DNA of 64,000 nucleotides from Paenalkalicoccus suaedae (GCF_006965545.2 NZ_CP041372.2:372001-436000); one strand, 5' to 3'. Counted from the stretch's first letter, positions 17,678 to 26,472 are shown. Numbers and translations are program-made. Notes: a model not told the origin generated them from the letters alone.

Positions 17678-17933
17678 ATTATCCATTCTCCTCTCTCAAA
17701 TCAGCCTTACATCTGTAGAATAAAGTCTCCCCTAAGAGGAGGGTCAAGAGAGTTTTTTGTCGGGGAGAAAATTTTTTTGGTGTTTATATTTAGTCAGCAA
17801 AATGTCTTTATTGTTGATGGGAATGACAACATTTGAAATGCTTGATGAATGCTAAAACTAGCGCGATAAGAGCTGTGAAAGGGCGCCCCTTCGCGTATAA
17901 AGGAGAGGATGCTACTAGCTTGAAAGGAAGGGA

Positions 17934-18145
17934 TATTATTTGGCCGAGCTTCAGCACAAAGTCCATAAGTCTGAAATGTGGCACATAAAATCTAGATAAG
18001 GCACATAACTCTGAGATGAGGAACATAACCAGGTCGAGCTTCAGCACAAAGTCCATAAGTCTGAAATGCGGCACATAAAAAGCAACTAAGGAACATAACT
18101 TCCAAACAAGGCACATAAACTAAAAATCCGGCACATAACACCCTC
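17934..18145 (+). repeat. ACATAA-type array, 20-bp period (locus 4)
   Basis: Two 50-bp blocks (insert TTCAGCACAA, landmark AGTCCATAAG) with 20-bp units GGCACATAA or GGAACATAA between and after them. The array keeps its plus-strand direction although both flanking genes are on the minus strand. Bases 17678-17933 upstream show nothing I recognise. Confidence 0.9.
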
Positions 18146-18175
18146 TCCAAACCCCAAACCGACTCCTCCGCATCT

Positions 18176-18210
18176 AAAAAAAGCACAGAGTCGCCATCTA
18201 CTCTGTGCTT
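18176..18210 (-). terminator. Terminator of the double-GNAT gene
   Basis: AAGCACAGAGT pairs perfectly with ACTCTGTGCTT around CGCCATCT. On the minus strand it is followed by a run of T. Confidence 0.88.
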
Positions 18211-18216
18211 TACCTA

Positions 18217-19086
18217 TCAAACCGTCACTAAATAGCTCTTCAGCTTATATTTCACCTTAAATCCAACTGCTTGATACAAAGAAATAGCAGCTTTATTATC
18301 AGTTCCTACACAAATGGAGGTCTCAGAAACTCCCTCATGTGAAAAAAGTGCTTGGCAACCTTTTGCTAGTAGTTGCTTTCCTATACCTTGTTTGCGAGAA
18401 TCTGGCGAAACAGCAATATATTCAATCGTTCCTTCACCGTGCTCCGGATTTGCTTCTGCGTACACGTATCCTGCAAGTGCATCGTCTCGAACCAGCATGT
18501 GCAATTGGTTCGTTTCATTCAACCTTGACAATATAGTTTCCGCATTATAATAGGTGTCGGGAAATGCGTCCGTATGTACCGATGTAAAATCCTCTGCAAA
18601 CGCCGTGTTAAATGCCGCGACCTCATCGGCTTCAGCGCGAATGTCGTCCTCTTTGTGCAACAGGAGCACGTAGTCCATTCCTTTATATGCCCCGCCAACT
18701 TCTTCTGCAAAGCGCTGCGCGAAGGCATTTTCTTCATTTACAAAGAAGCTATACTTCTTTACTTTATCCAATCCTGAGGTGAGTTCCTCCCAGATTTTTT
18801 TGGAGAGCGTCATATCCTTTGTTTCTGTAAACGGACCCCAAACATCTGCGTAGCCTCGCTCTAAATCGACATCTAGCCCAATTGCAGCGACAATGCGGTC
18901 GTCCTCATAAGCGACGACAAAGGATGTTTGCCACGGCAAATCAGAGAAGTCATTGGTTAGTTGGTCGTAGATTTCGTCTGGATTTTCTCCGCAAAAGCCG
19001 ATATGCATCTGTAAGTCATTATTCATGCGTGCCAAAAATTGCGCCAGCTCGTCTGCACGCTGTGGCGCTTGGATGTGTGCGATCAT
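18217..19086 (-). CDS. Tandem GNAT acetyltransferase (two domains)
   Basis: 289 residues. The N-terminal half (1-135) has a weak GNAT fold pattern without a clear CoA loop. The C-terminal half has the complete set: YIAVSPDSRKQGIGKQLLAKG and ETSICVGTDNKAAISLYQAVGF. Two-domain GNATs usually keep one active site. GAGAGGGG precedes the ATG. Substrate unknown. Confidence 0.9.
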   Translation of the reverse strand: MIAHIQAPQRADELAQFLARMNNDLQMHIGFCGENPDEIYDQLTNDFSDLPWQTSFVVAYEDDRIVAAIGLDVDLERGYADVWGPFTETKDMTLSKKIWEELTSGLDKVKKYSFFVNEENAFAQRFAEEVGGAYKGMDYVLLLHKEDDIRAEADEVAAFNTAFAEDFTSVHTDAFPDTYYNAETILSRLNETNQLHMLVRDDALAGYVYAEANPEHGEGTIEYIAVSPDSRKQGIGKQLLAKGCQALFSHEGVSETSICVGTDNKAAISLYQAVGFKVKYKLKSYLVTV

Positions 19087-19210
19087 TCCGATACCCCTCT
19101 CGTGTCATTTTACTAATTATACCATACGTTTTGGAGAAAAATGGGTAAGGGAGCGCCTTTTTTGTAGAGATATTGCATGGTAAGATGAAAGAAAAATGGA
19201 GGTATTTGTG

Positions 19211-19570
19211 ATGACGAAGCATCGTATATACACAATGAGTTTTAATAGCGTCTATCCGCACTATGTGGCAAAGGCGGAGCGTAAAGGTCGCACGAAACAA
19301 GAAGTGGACGAGATTATTCGCTGGCTGACGGGATATACGGACGAGGAGCTCGCAACTATCTTGGAAGATGGCACGGATTTTGAGACGTTTTTTGCAGATG
19401 CGCCAGCGCTAAACCCTGATCGAACGCTCATTAAAGGAGTAATTTGTGGCGTGAGAGTCGAGGATATTGAAGAGCCGACGATGCAAAACATTCGCTACCT
19501 CGATAAGCAGGTGGACGAGCTTGCGAAGGGCAAGAAGATGGAGAAGATTTTGCGGCAGGGAGTTAAATAG
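19211..19570 (+). CDS. DUF2200 family protein
   Basis: 119 residues, close to the usual size of this conserved cytoplasmic family of unknown function. Signature: [40 protein letters not shown] and later the [35 protein letters not shown] segment. ATG 19211 has TGGAGGT seven bases upstream; an earlier in-frame ATG at 19196 lies before that site. Confidence 0.9.
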   Translation: MTKHRIYTMSFNSVYPHYVAKAERKGRTKQEVDEIIRWLTGYTDEELATILEDGTDFETFFADAPALNPDRTLIKGVICGVRVEDIEEPTMQNIRYLDKQVDELAKGKKMEKILRQGVK

Positions 19571-19582
19571 AACGGCCGTTGT

Positions 19583-19620
19583 ACAGCATCCATGAGCTAC
19601 ATGGTGCTGTGTCTTTTTTG
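19583..19620 (+). terminator. Terminator of the DUF2200 gene
   Basis: ACAGCATCCATG pairs with CATGGTGCTGT (one bulge) and is followed by GTCTTTTTTG. Confidence 0.85.
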
Positions 19621-19689
19621 TTAAAGAAGATTAGTTGATGATCTTGATAGCAAGGCTTTTTAGCAACTTAGAGGTTTTTTAAAGGAGAG

Positions 19690-20078
19690 AAGTCCATAAC
19701 TCTGAAACGCGGAACATAAAATCAGAACAGGGAACATAACTTTGGGATGAGGCACATAACTCAGTGGAGGAAAAGCGGGAAGTCCATAACTCTGAAATGC
19801 GGAACATAAAATCAGAATGGGGAACATAACTTTGGGATGAGGCACATAACTCAGTGGAGGAAAAGCGGGAAGTCCATAACTCTGGAACGCGGAACATAAA
19901 ACCAGAATGGGGAACATAACTTTGGGGTGAGGCACATAACTTAGTGGAGGAAAAGCACGAAGTCCATAACTCTGGAATGCGGAACATAAAACCAGAATAG
20001 GGAACATAACTCTGGAATAAAGCACATAACTCAATGGAGGAAGAGGATAAAGTCCATAACTCATAATCAAAGCACATC
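19690..20078 (+). repeat. ACATAA-type array, 90-bp order most regular here (locus 5)
   Basis: Four full 90-bp repeats of the order 20, 20, 50. The 10-bp insert reads AAAAGCGGGA or AAAAGCACGA, differing from the other loci while the AGTCCATAAC and ACATAA heads are kept. It lies between converging genes. Because 90 is a multiple of three, the minus strand gives spurious repetitive ORFs. Confidence 0.93.
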
Positions 20079-20149
20079 CCCCTCCCTAAAACCTACACAA
20101 TCAAGCCCTTCAAGTTGCTAAGCCCCTTCAGCTCTGACAAACCCCCTAC

Positions 20150-20728
20150 CTATCCTTTCTGATATTCAACAATCCTTTCCAAAATCAGATCTAAAACAAT
20201 CGGTGGCGTATCATTTACATCGGACGATGCCGCTGGTTCCCCTATGGACCACTCTAACTCCTCCTTTTCCCCAAAAACAAGGCCGATCGAATGACCGGTT
20301 GGCTCAAAGTTAGTCGAGTAGGCGACGGATGCGTCGGTGAATGCTTGAATCGGAGAGTTTGAATTGATGAAAAAAGTCGGTACGGTGAGCGATGTGATGA
20401 CGGGCTGCCACTCAGCCGAAGCGAGCTCCTCAAAATAGTCGTCTGTGACAAAGTAGCCGTCATACTGCTGATCTCGCAGTGCATCTGGATCTACTTGAAC
20501 AAAGTCGATAATGGTATTGTCGTATTCCGGAATCTCGCCAACAACACCGATCGTGAGCGGCTCTAAGATCTCTATACGCTCCTCATACGTGAAATCAGAA
20601 AAGGACCTCACGGATCCATCCTCGCCAGTTGACGAGACAATAAAGCGCGTCGCCTCGCGCGTATTGACCGATATTGAGCATCCTGCTAACAGAACGCTTA
20701 CGCAGATGACTCCAACAATCCTTCTCAT
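20150..20728 (-). CDS. Hypothetical lipoprotein
   Basis: 192 residues with a signal peptide and lipobox LLAGC, Cys at residue 17, so it should be anchored outside the membrane. The mature part is acidic (EDGSVRSFSDFTYEERIEILEP, then YDNTIIDFVQVDPDAL) with no family I can name. ATG 20728 was chosen for AAGGGTGG upstream; the frame opens seven codons earlier. The acidic surface suits an alkaliphile or halotolerant host, but that is inference. Confidence 0.82.
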   Translation of the reverse strand: MRRIVGVICVSVLLAGCSISVNTREATRFIVSSTGEDGSVRSFSDFTYEERIEILEPLTIGVVGEIPEYDNTIIDFVQVDPDALRDQQYDGYFVTDDYFEELASAEWQPVITSLTVPTFFINSNSPIQAFTDASVAYSTNFEPTGHSIGLVFGEKEELEWSIGEPAASSDVNDTPPIVLDLILERIVEYQKG

Positions 20729-20789
20729 ACTTACCACCCTTAACGTCATTATTACCTTTATTTTACCATAATTAAAAACTTTGGACCTT

Positions 20790-20807
20790 CATGGACAGAA
20801 AATCTAG
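20790..20807 (+). repeat. 18-bp sequence identical to one at 2781
   Basis: CATGGACAGAAAATCTAG occurs here and at 2781-2798. The shorter core TGGACAGAAAAT occurs inverted at 62221-62232, beside the stop of the AEC transporter gene. Confidence 0.6.
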
Positions 20808-20823
20808 ATGGACCGCTCACAAC

Positions 20824-20853
20824 AAAAAAGCCGTCCCTCTTAGAGGGACGGCT
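20824..20853 (-). terminator. Terminator overlapping the stop of the FtsW-like gene
   Basis: On the minus strand AGCCGTCCCTCT pairs with AGAGGGACGGCT, followed by TTTTTTGTTG. The left arm encodes the last codons of the gene and the stop lies in the loop. Confidence 0.93.
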
Positions 20854-22147
20854 GATTATCGTAAGTAAAGCGAATTCTTTTTTTACGATGGACGTTTAGA
20901 GCTAAAGCTAATAGTGATGTGTAAAAAATCATTGCTGTTCCTCCGTAGCTGATGAAGGGAAGAGTTGCTGACGTGATTGGTAAAAGCTGAAGCGTCATCA
21001 GCAACGTCCAAACAATAGGGACCGCAAATAAACACGTAATACCAATAACGAGTAAACGTCCGAAGGAATCCTTTGTCTGCGATGCAATCCGCCAAATTTT
21101 CCATACGAATGAAAGAAGAATGACGCAAAGCACGGCGCCAAACAGCCATCCGAATGAGTGGACGAGGTAGATGAATGGGAAGTCGGTGTGGAGACCGAAC
21201 AAGTTAACTTCAGCAAGCAAACCGTTGCCAAACCAACCGGCTTGGTTGAAAAGATTTTCTAACTGAATGTACATGTATCCCGCTCCAGATGCGGAGTCTC
21301 GAAAAGCAAAAAAACCTTGTAATCGCATCATCTGATGGGGCGAAGAAAAGAAGAGTATAGCTGGATAGATAACTAATAAACCATTAATCGAAAGAGCGGT
21401 TAATGACACTTTTCTTGGAATGCGACTAAATAGAATAAGCATGATGATTGTAACTAAGTAAATAAAGCCTGTCATGTGATCAGGAATGATGCTAAAGATT
21501 ATGAAAGGCGGCCAAAATAACAGCGAGATTGTTAGGAACTGCTTTACTTTAGTATAGTTCTCGATTCGGTGCAACAAACCAGTCGCTGCAAGGAAAAATA
21601 GGAAAAGCATAAGTGGAGAAATGTTTATGTGTAAGGTGCCTACTGCTGCATACCGGATTGTACCGTTAATTGGATACGGCAGAAGAGTAATATACATAAA
21701 CACACTAAGTGCTAACCCATAAAAGACGTACCAATAACGAGTAAGCTTATGAAACGATATAAATAAGAAGAATATAAATACAGGCACAGCAAGTACATAC
21801 CACGTTAATTGTGATACTAGAAAGTGTAGAGGGTGACCAATAAACTGAATTCCAGCCCCATAAAGCTGCACCAAACTCACCGCTAGTAATATCCCAACTA
21901 GCCCTAGTAAGACCCAATCCATCTTCGGCTTGTGTAGCTCGTGCATGTGCTTGCCAAGGGTGTGTGGGTTACCCATTTCCTCGACTGCTTTACGTTCTGC
22001 TTCCTCCCTAGAGTAGCCGCTTTTTTCATACGAAATGGTGAGCTGTTCAACGTGAGTGGAAAGCTCCATTTCGACAGATTGTTTAGCCTCTTTGGAGGAC
22101 ATGTGCGCGGTGACCTTCTTTAAAAAATCGGTAGTTGGGTTACTCAC
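20840..22147 (-). CDS. HAAS domain fused to an FtsW/RodA/SpoVE-type membrane protein
   Basis: 435 residues. Residues 1-70 are a cytoplasmic HAAS/permease-prefix domain (SVEMELSTHVEQLTISYEKSGYSREEAERKAVEEMGNPHTLGKH). About ten membrane helices follow in SEDS order. Kept SEDS features are the loop MRLQGFF...GAGYMYIQ, HTDFPFIYLVHSFGW (the Asp region of peptidoglycan polymerases) and FISYGGTAM; the usual EELG after the Asp motif is replaced. A cell-wall glycosyltransferase or regulatory role is inferred. It overlaps the PadR-like gene by four bases, third in the ECF operon. Confidence 0.9.
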   Translation of the reverse strand: MSNPTTDFLKKVTAHMSSKEAKQSVEMELSTHVEQLTISYEKSGYSREEAERKAVEEMGNPHTLGKHMHELHKPKMDWVLLGLVGILLAVSLVQLYGAGIQFIGHPLHFLVSQLTWYVLAVPVFIFFLFISFHKLTRYWYVFYGLALSVFMYITLLPYPINGTIRYAAVGTLHINISPLMLFLFFLAATGLLHRIENYTKVKQFLTISLLFWPPFIIFSIIPDHMTGFIYLVTIIMLILFSRIPRKVSLTALSINGLLVIYPAILFFSSPHQMMRLQGFFAFRDSASGAGYMYIQLENLFNQAGWFGNGLLAEVNLFGLHTDFPFIYLVHSFGWLFGAVLCVILLSFVWKIWRIASQTKDSFGRLLVIGITCLFAVPIVWTLLMTLQLLPITSATLPFISYGGTAMIFYTSLLALALNVHRKKRIRFTYDNQPSL

Positions 22148-22566
22148 ATGGATGCCTCCTCAATGAGCTGTTTTAAGGAGGAGCGTTCTTTTGATGACAA
22201 GTGCTGCTTTGCTAAAAGCTTTTTACCTCGTTTACTGAGCTGATACATCTTTACCTCGTTGCTCCAGGTGGAGAGGAGGATCTCTTTATTTTCTAACACA
22301 TGTAGGAGCATGTAGAGCTCGCCCTCCTTGTGCCTGAAGGTTTGTTCGTCGCGCGTGAAGAGCTGGTGGAGGATATCAAAGCCTTGCTTGGGCTCGTGCT
22401 GAACGGCTTCGAGCACGCGCATGATCGTCGTGACGTCCCAGTCGGAGCGTTTTTTGCCATGCGCGATCTCGGATTTGATGGCTTGTTTACGATCGTCTAA
22501 GAGCTTCATGTCCGAAAAAACGGTGCGAGTGAGCGATTTTTTGAGTGCGGATAGCGGATCCTTCAT
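22144..22566 (-). CDS. PadR-like winged-helix protein of the ECF operon
   Basis: 140 residues. The C-terminal part (60-135) fits a PadR winged helix: DILHQLFTRDEQTFRHKEGELYMLLHVLENKEILLSTW, then MYQLSKRGKKLLAKQ. The N-terminal 60 residues are charged and helical. HAAS domains typically work with PadR proteins as partners or targets, which fits the gene order ECF, PadR, HAAS-FtsW. Start ATG is four bases after the stop of the sigma gene; GGAGG overlaps the end of that gene. Confidence 0.8.
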   Translation of the reverse strand: MKDPLSALKKSLTRTVFSDMKLLDDRKQAIKSEIAHGKKRSDWDVTTIMRVLEAVQHEPKQGFDILHQLFTRDEQTFRHKEGELYMLLHVLENKEILLSTWSNEVKMYQLSKRGKKLLAKQHLSSKERSSLKQLIEEASM

Positions 22567-22570
22567 ATCG

Positions 22571-23131
22571 TTATACCTCCTCGTTCGTCATGTGTTGTTT
22601 GAGTAAATCCTTCGCGCGCTTGAGGCGCGTTTTGAGCGTGTTGATGTTGACGGACGTGACGTCGTGTATTTCCGCGAGCGACATGTCCTCGTAATAGTGC
22701 ATGTGAATGACCTCGCGATATTTAAGCGGAAGGTGCATGACGGCGTTTGCCAACGTGTGCTCCTCGCTCGTTTGGATGACGGTCTCCTCCACCTGTTTTG
22801 TGGCAGACGGCAGCGCGTCAAACAGTTTGTCGTGTACGATCATTTTGCGGTGGTGAAAGCTTTTAACATAGTCCTTGCAGTGGTTGCTGGCAATGCGATA
22901 AAGCCACGTTTTAAGGCTCGATTGCTGTTTAAATTGATGAAGCTTTTGATAGCTCTTCACAAAAATCTCCTGCGTTAAATCCTCGGCTGTCGCCTCGTTT
23001 TTGACGTATGTATATGCAAGGTGCAAAATGCCATCGCCGTATTGGTGCATCATATGATCGAGCAAAACATCCTTGTCGTGCTCAATCGTTTTATCATCGT
23101 AAGAAAATGCGTGTTGCGTCGTGTCATGCAT
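22571..23131 (-). CDS. ECF-type RNA polymerase sigma factor
   Basis: 186 residues. Region 2: GDGILHLAYTYVKNEATAEDLTQEIFVKSYQKLHQFKQQSSLKTWLYRIASNHCKDYVKS. Region 4: LPLKYREVIHMHYYEDMSLAEIHDVTSVNINTLKTRLKRAKDLL. I chose ATG 23131, nine bases after AAGGAGG; the frame is open farther upstream into a repeat array, which is not coding. An ECF-like promoter lies 30 bases upstream, so the operon is probably autoregulated. No separate anti-sigma gene is visible; the HAAS-FtsW protein may sense the envelope. Confidence 0.92.
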   Translation of the reverse strand: MHDTTQHAFSYDDKTIEHDKDVLLDHMMHQYGDGILHLAYTYVKNEATAEDLTQEIFVKSYQKLHQFKQQSSLKTWLYRIASNHCKDYVKSFHHRKMIVHDKLFDALPSATKQVEETVIQTSEEHTLANAVMHLPLKYREVIHMHYYEDMSLAEIHDVTSVNINTLKTRLKRAKDLLKQHMTNEEV

Positions 23132-23159
23132 GCGTCTGCTACCTCCTTCCCACCTATTA

Positions 23160-23186
23160 GACGAGGTGAGGGGCCTTTCGGTTTGG
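23160..23186 (-). promoter_or_regulatory. Putative autoregulatory ECF promoter
   Basis: On the minus strand CCAAAC, 17 bases, then CGTCTAATA. The AAC -35 and CGTC -10 with this spacing match the SigM/SigV class of promoters. Confidence 0.6.
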
Positions 23187-23232
23187 AAAATCATGATACA
23201 TTTATTATAAGGGAAATTGTGGGTGTTGGGTT

Positions 23233-23354
23233 GTAGCAAAATGGAGGGAAGTGGTGTTGAATTCGGAGGGTGTTGTATTAAAAGGAAGGCGCTTGGTGCC
23301 GAAACGAGAGGATTTTGTGCCAAAACGAGAAGACTTTGTGCAAAAAAGGAAATG
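23233..23354 (+). repeat. GTGC-type array, 21-bp period (locus 2)
   Basis: Six units with heads GTAGCAAAA, GTGTTGAA, GTATTAAA, GTGCCGAAA, GTGCCAAAA and GTGCAAAA, each 21 bp apart, in the divergent gap between the ECF operon and the next acetyltransferase gene. The stretch 23355-23500 shows no other feature. Confidence 0.88.
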
Positions 23355-23522
23355 AAAAGGAAGTTCTAAACAGCAACTACCGCGATGAGTACAGACTTTG
23401 TCGCGCAGAGTGATGATTCACTAATGACCGAACTGACTAAATTTTTACATCCATGTCGAAAAAGGATATTTTTTGCTAGATGGAGAATATATAAAGACCG
23501 AAAGTTTAAAGGAGCTCTCACC

Positions 23523-24089
23523 ATGATCGTAAGAAAAGCAGAACTGCGTGACGCGCTCGAACTGGAGCAACTCTTTCATAACACGATGGAGGATGTTGTT
23601 ACACGAGAAGAATTACAAAATCATGTATTTATAGAGGACGAAGTAACGCGCCTCATGAGCGTCTTCGAAGCTTCGCTAGCGAGGACATCAACAACAACAA
23701 CGCTACTCGTGGCAATCAAAAACAACAGCGTAGTAGGAACAATTAGCCTAACCAACCCTGGTCAAATTATCACCAACCATGTCCCTGAAGGGAGTAAAGC
23801 CCGAATGGTCGGCACCGCCTATGTGCATGTCGACTACCAGCGGCAGGGCGTTGGCAAAGTGCTGTTCACAAACATTCTTAAAGTAGCACGCACTCAAAAC
23901 GCGGAGCACGTCTACTTAGACGCGGGCTTTCGCTCCTCACGAGCGTATTGGCAACGCATGCTTGGACAACCAACCATCATCTTACCTAATTTTTGGTCGA
24001 AAGGCGCCGACCACCATATTTGGAGCCTCGACCCTTTACTTAAAACCACTGACCTGGAGGTACACCGTGATAAAAGCAATCCTATTTGA
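23523..24089 (+). CDS. GNAT acetyltransferase
   Basis: 188 residues. It opens MIVRKAELRDALELEQLF; CoA motif HVDYQRQGVGKVLFTNILKVA; closing HVYLDAGFRSSRAYWQRMLG. AAAGGAG precedes ATG 23523. The frame opens 138 bases earlier but without a ribosome site. The 3' end overlaps the HAD gene by 23 bases, so the two are coupled. Confidence 0.88.
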   Translation: MIVRKAELRDALELEQLFHNTMEDVVTREELQNHVFIEDEVTRLMSVFEASLARTSTTTTLLVAIKNNSVVGTISLTNPGQIITNHVPEGSKARMVGTAYVHVDYQRQGVGKVLFTNILKVARTQNAEHVYLDAGFRSSRAYWQRMLGQPTIILPNFWSKGADHHIWSLDPLLKTTDLEVHRDKSNPI

Positions 24090-24741
24090 CTTGGACAATA
24101 CTCTTTTGGACCGCGACGCTTCTGTTTTGGCATTCATTAGTAATCAGTATGACCGGCTGCAAAGCAGTCTGAACGGTGTTAATAAACAAACGTACGTAAA
24201 AAGGTTTGTCGAGCTCGATAATCACGGCTATGTCTGGAAGGATGAGGTGTATCGACAGCTGATTGAGGAGTTTGAGCTTGGGATGACGTGGGAGGCGATG
24301 CTCGACGATTACGTCCGAGAGTTTCGCCACAGCTGCGTGCCCTATCCAAACCTTCATGCGATGTTAGAAAATGTGAGAAAACGCTCGATCCAGCTTGGGA
24401 TGATCACGAATGGCTATGGACAATTTCAGCTGAATAATATTAAAGCGCTGCAAATTGATCATTTGTTTGAGGCGATTTTGATCTCCGAATGGGAGGGCGT
24501 AAAAAAGCCAAATGCGTCGATTTTTGAGAAGGCGTTGAATCGGATGGGGGTAGAACCTCACGAGAGTGTCTTTGTTGGGGATCACCCAGTGAATGATGTG
24601 GCGGCGGCTAAGTCCGTTGGAATGACGGCAGTTTGGAAGCGGAATGCTACTTTTAGTGAAAGTGCGGAGGCAGACTATACAATTGATGGTTTGGACGAGA
24701 TAGGAAGTGTGTTAGAAAATTGTAGACAAATCTACGTATAA
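24067..24741 (+). CDS. HAD family hydrolase (subfamily IA)
   Basis: 224 residues. All four HAD motifs are present: ILFDLDNTLLDRD with the nucleophile Asp, LGMITNGYG, the Lys in WEGVKKPNASIFEKAL, and VFVGDHPVNDVAAAKSVGM. A helical cap lies between motifs I and II. Such enzymes dephosphorylate small metabolites; which one is unknown. The GTG start has CTGGAGGT at good spacing inside the end of the upstream GNAT gene. Confidence 0.9.
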   Translation: MIKAILFDLDNTLLDRDASVLAFISNQYDRLQSSLNGVNKQTYVKRFVELDNHGYVWKDEVYRQLIEEFELGMTWEAMLDDYVREFRHSCVPYPNLHAMLENVRKRSIQLGMITNGYGQFQLNNIKALQIDHLFEAILISEWEGVKKPNASIFEKALNRMGVEPHESVFVGDHPVNDVAAAKSVGMTAVWKRNATFSESAEADYTIDGLDEIGSVLENCRQIYV

Positions 24742-24760
24742 GGTCCTACAATAGAATGAA

Positions 24761-24797
24761 GCCTTAGTTAAACAAACGTTTAATTAAGGCTTTTTTG
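24761..24797 (+). terminator. Terminator of the GNAT-HAD operon
   Basis: GCCTTAGTTAAAC pairs with GTTTAATTAAGGC (one mismatch) and is followed by six T. Confidence 0.92.
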
Positions 24798-24894
24798 CTA
24801 TGCATTACAGGCTTTTCCCACTAGAAAACACGTTTAAATGGCACTTTGTTCGGGTAAAGTAAACCTAACTATTCTTTACGATTGGAGTACCATC

Positions 24895-26424
24895 ATGAAT
24901 CTTATAAACATCTTGCAGGATCAGTATGTGTCATCACGCGGTCCAGCTCCTAATTTAATCACTCATATTCATTATGATTCACGAAAAGTGTCTCAGAATG
25001 GATGCTTTGTTTGTATTAGTGGTGATAATACAGACGGACATCTATTTATTGATACAGCTGTTCAAAAGGGAGCTATTCAAATAATTGGTGATAATGAACA
25101 CGTCATAAATGAACAAGCGGCGAAATATCCGTTTGTGCAGTTCGTTTTGGTTAAAAACCCAAAAAAGTCGCTCGCCCTGTATTCTTCTCATTTACACGAT
25201 CACGCGCATAAAGACATGTCGCTTATTGGCGTGACAGGAACGCAGGGAAAAACCACAATTACGGCATACACACGCTATTTGTTAAACGGATCTGGTATAA
25301 AGACCGGATCGATTGGAACGGCTGGTATATGGGATAATACAAAGTCGCTTTCCCTTCATAAGAGTACCCCGACGACACCGGAGTCATCGGATCTCCATAG
25401 CTATTTAGCTACGATGTTAACACAAGATATCTCCACGTGTGTGATGGAGGCAACCTCCATAGGTCTTGATCAGGAGAGACTTCACGGTCTGCATTTTGAT
25501 ATAGCCGTGCACTCTAATTTGTATCCAGAGCACCTCGACTATCACGGCACGTTTGAGGAATATAAGCGCGCAAAGCTTCGTCTATTTGACGGGGCAGATG
25601 TCGCAATCGTAAATAAAGACGATGATGGCATGGCACGCGATATCATTACGTCTTTCGATGGTCGCATTTGGACATACGCGATCGAGAATCACGCCAAGGT
25701 TCGTGCAACGGACATCGAAGTAACAACCGAAGGCACGTATTTTACGTTGCACATTCAAAAGGATACGCATCCAGTATTTATACCGGTTCTTGGCATTCAT
25801 AATGTGTACAATTTCCTCGCGAGCCTGTGCACCTGCCTAGCAAAGGGGATTTCCCTTCACACCCTCTTGCCTCTTTTTGAAACATTGGAAGGGCCTCCTG
25901 GGCGTTTACAGGTTGTAAGTGAGCTTGACGATCGTCATATGATCTTCGATTTTTCACACACACCAGCGGCATTAGAGAATTTGCTGGAGACGGTAAAGCC
26001 ACTTCCACGTAATCGATTGATTTTAATGGTTACCGGAATAGGCATTCGCGAAAAAGAACTTCGCGCGCCAATCGCCGCAGCTGTTGAAGGAAAAGCAGAC
26101 GAAATTGTCGTAACTTCCGATCATCCAGGTGATGAAGAGCCAGAAGATGTCGTAAGGGATGTCCTTGACGGATTTACAGAAGTGAGTCCTCACATTCATC
26201 CTGTGCCTCAACGCGGTGACGCTATAAAAAAAGCAATGGAACTAGCGGAAGCAGGAGACCTGATCCTTATAACAGGAATTTGTATGGAGGACTTCCAAAT
26301 CGTGAAGGGCGAAAAGGTCCCATACCACGATTACGATCACGTAAAGGATTTTTTGGCATCTAGAATGTCCTCAGTGACACTATCACAAATAGGCTGCACA
26401 CCATCTAAAGATATGTGCGTGTAA
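24895..26424 (+). CDS. MurE-like Mur ligase (divergent paralogue)
   Basis: 509 residues with the three Mur domains. The ATP loop is GVTGTQGKTT (Gln for the usual Asn). MurE hallmarks are altered: MEATSIGLDQERLHGLHFDIAVHSN and YPEHLDYHGTFEEYKRAK keep LDQ and HLDYHGT, but EVSSHAL and TNLTRDH are changed. HNVYNFLASLC and FSHTPAALENLL match. In place of the DNPR motif that selects diaminopimelate, it has SDHPG followed by DEEPEDV. It is alone, not in a dcw cluster, so it is probably an accessory ligase with another substrate. ATG 24895 has TTGGAG upstream. Confidence 0.85.
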   Translation: MNLINILQDQYVSSRGPAPNLITHIHYDSRKVSQNGCFVCISGDNTDGHLFIDTAVQKGAIQIIGDNEHVINEQAAKYPFVQFVLVKNPKKSLALYSSHLHDHAHKDMSLIGVTGTQGKTTITAYTRYLLNGSGIKTGSIGTAGIWDNTKSLSLHKSTPTTPESSDLHSYLATMLTQDISTCVMEATSIGLDQERLHGLHFDIAVHSNLYPEHLDYHGTFEEYKRAKLRLFDGADVAIVNKDDDGMARDIITSFDGRIWTYAIENHAKVRATDIEVTTEGTYFTLHIQKDTHPVFIPVLGIHNVYNFLASLCTCLAKGISLHTLLPLFETLEGPPGRLQVVSELDDRHMIFDFSHTPAALENLLETVKPLPRNRLILMVTGIGIREKELRAPIAAAVEGKADEIVVTSDHPGDEEPEDVVRDVLDGFTEVSPHIHPVPQRGDAIKKAMELAEAGDLILITGICMEDFQIVKGEKVPYHDYDHVKDFLASRMSSVTLSQIGCTPSKDMCV

Positions 26425-26425
26425 C

Positions 26426-26458
26426 AAAAAAGTCGATCCCAGTGGGGTCGACTTTTTT
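26426..26458 (+). terminator. Terminator of the MurE-like gene
   Basis: AAAAAAGTCGATCCC pairs with GGGTCGACTTTTTT around AGTG, with one bulge. Confidence 0.92.
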
Positions 26459-26472
26459 GGTGGGAGAGGGGG

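Noticed and set aside
19660-20077. Minus-strand repetitive proteins of about 130 residues
   Set aside because: They come from reading the 90-bp repeats in frame; two overlapping frames are open at once, and there is no ribosome site.
20840-23131. Prophage or mobile island around the sigma operon
   Set aside because: No integrase, transposase, tRNA boundary or att-like repeats were seen there or elsewhere in the window.
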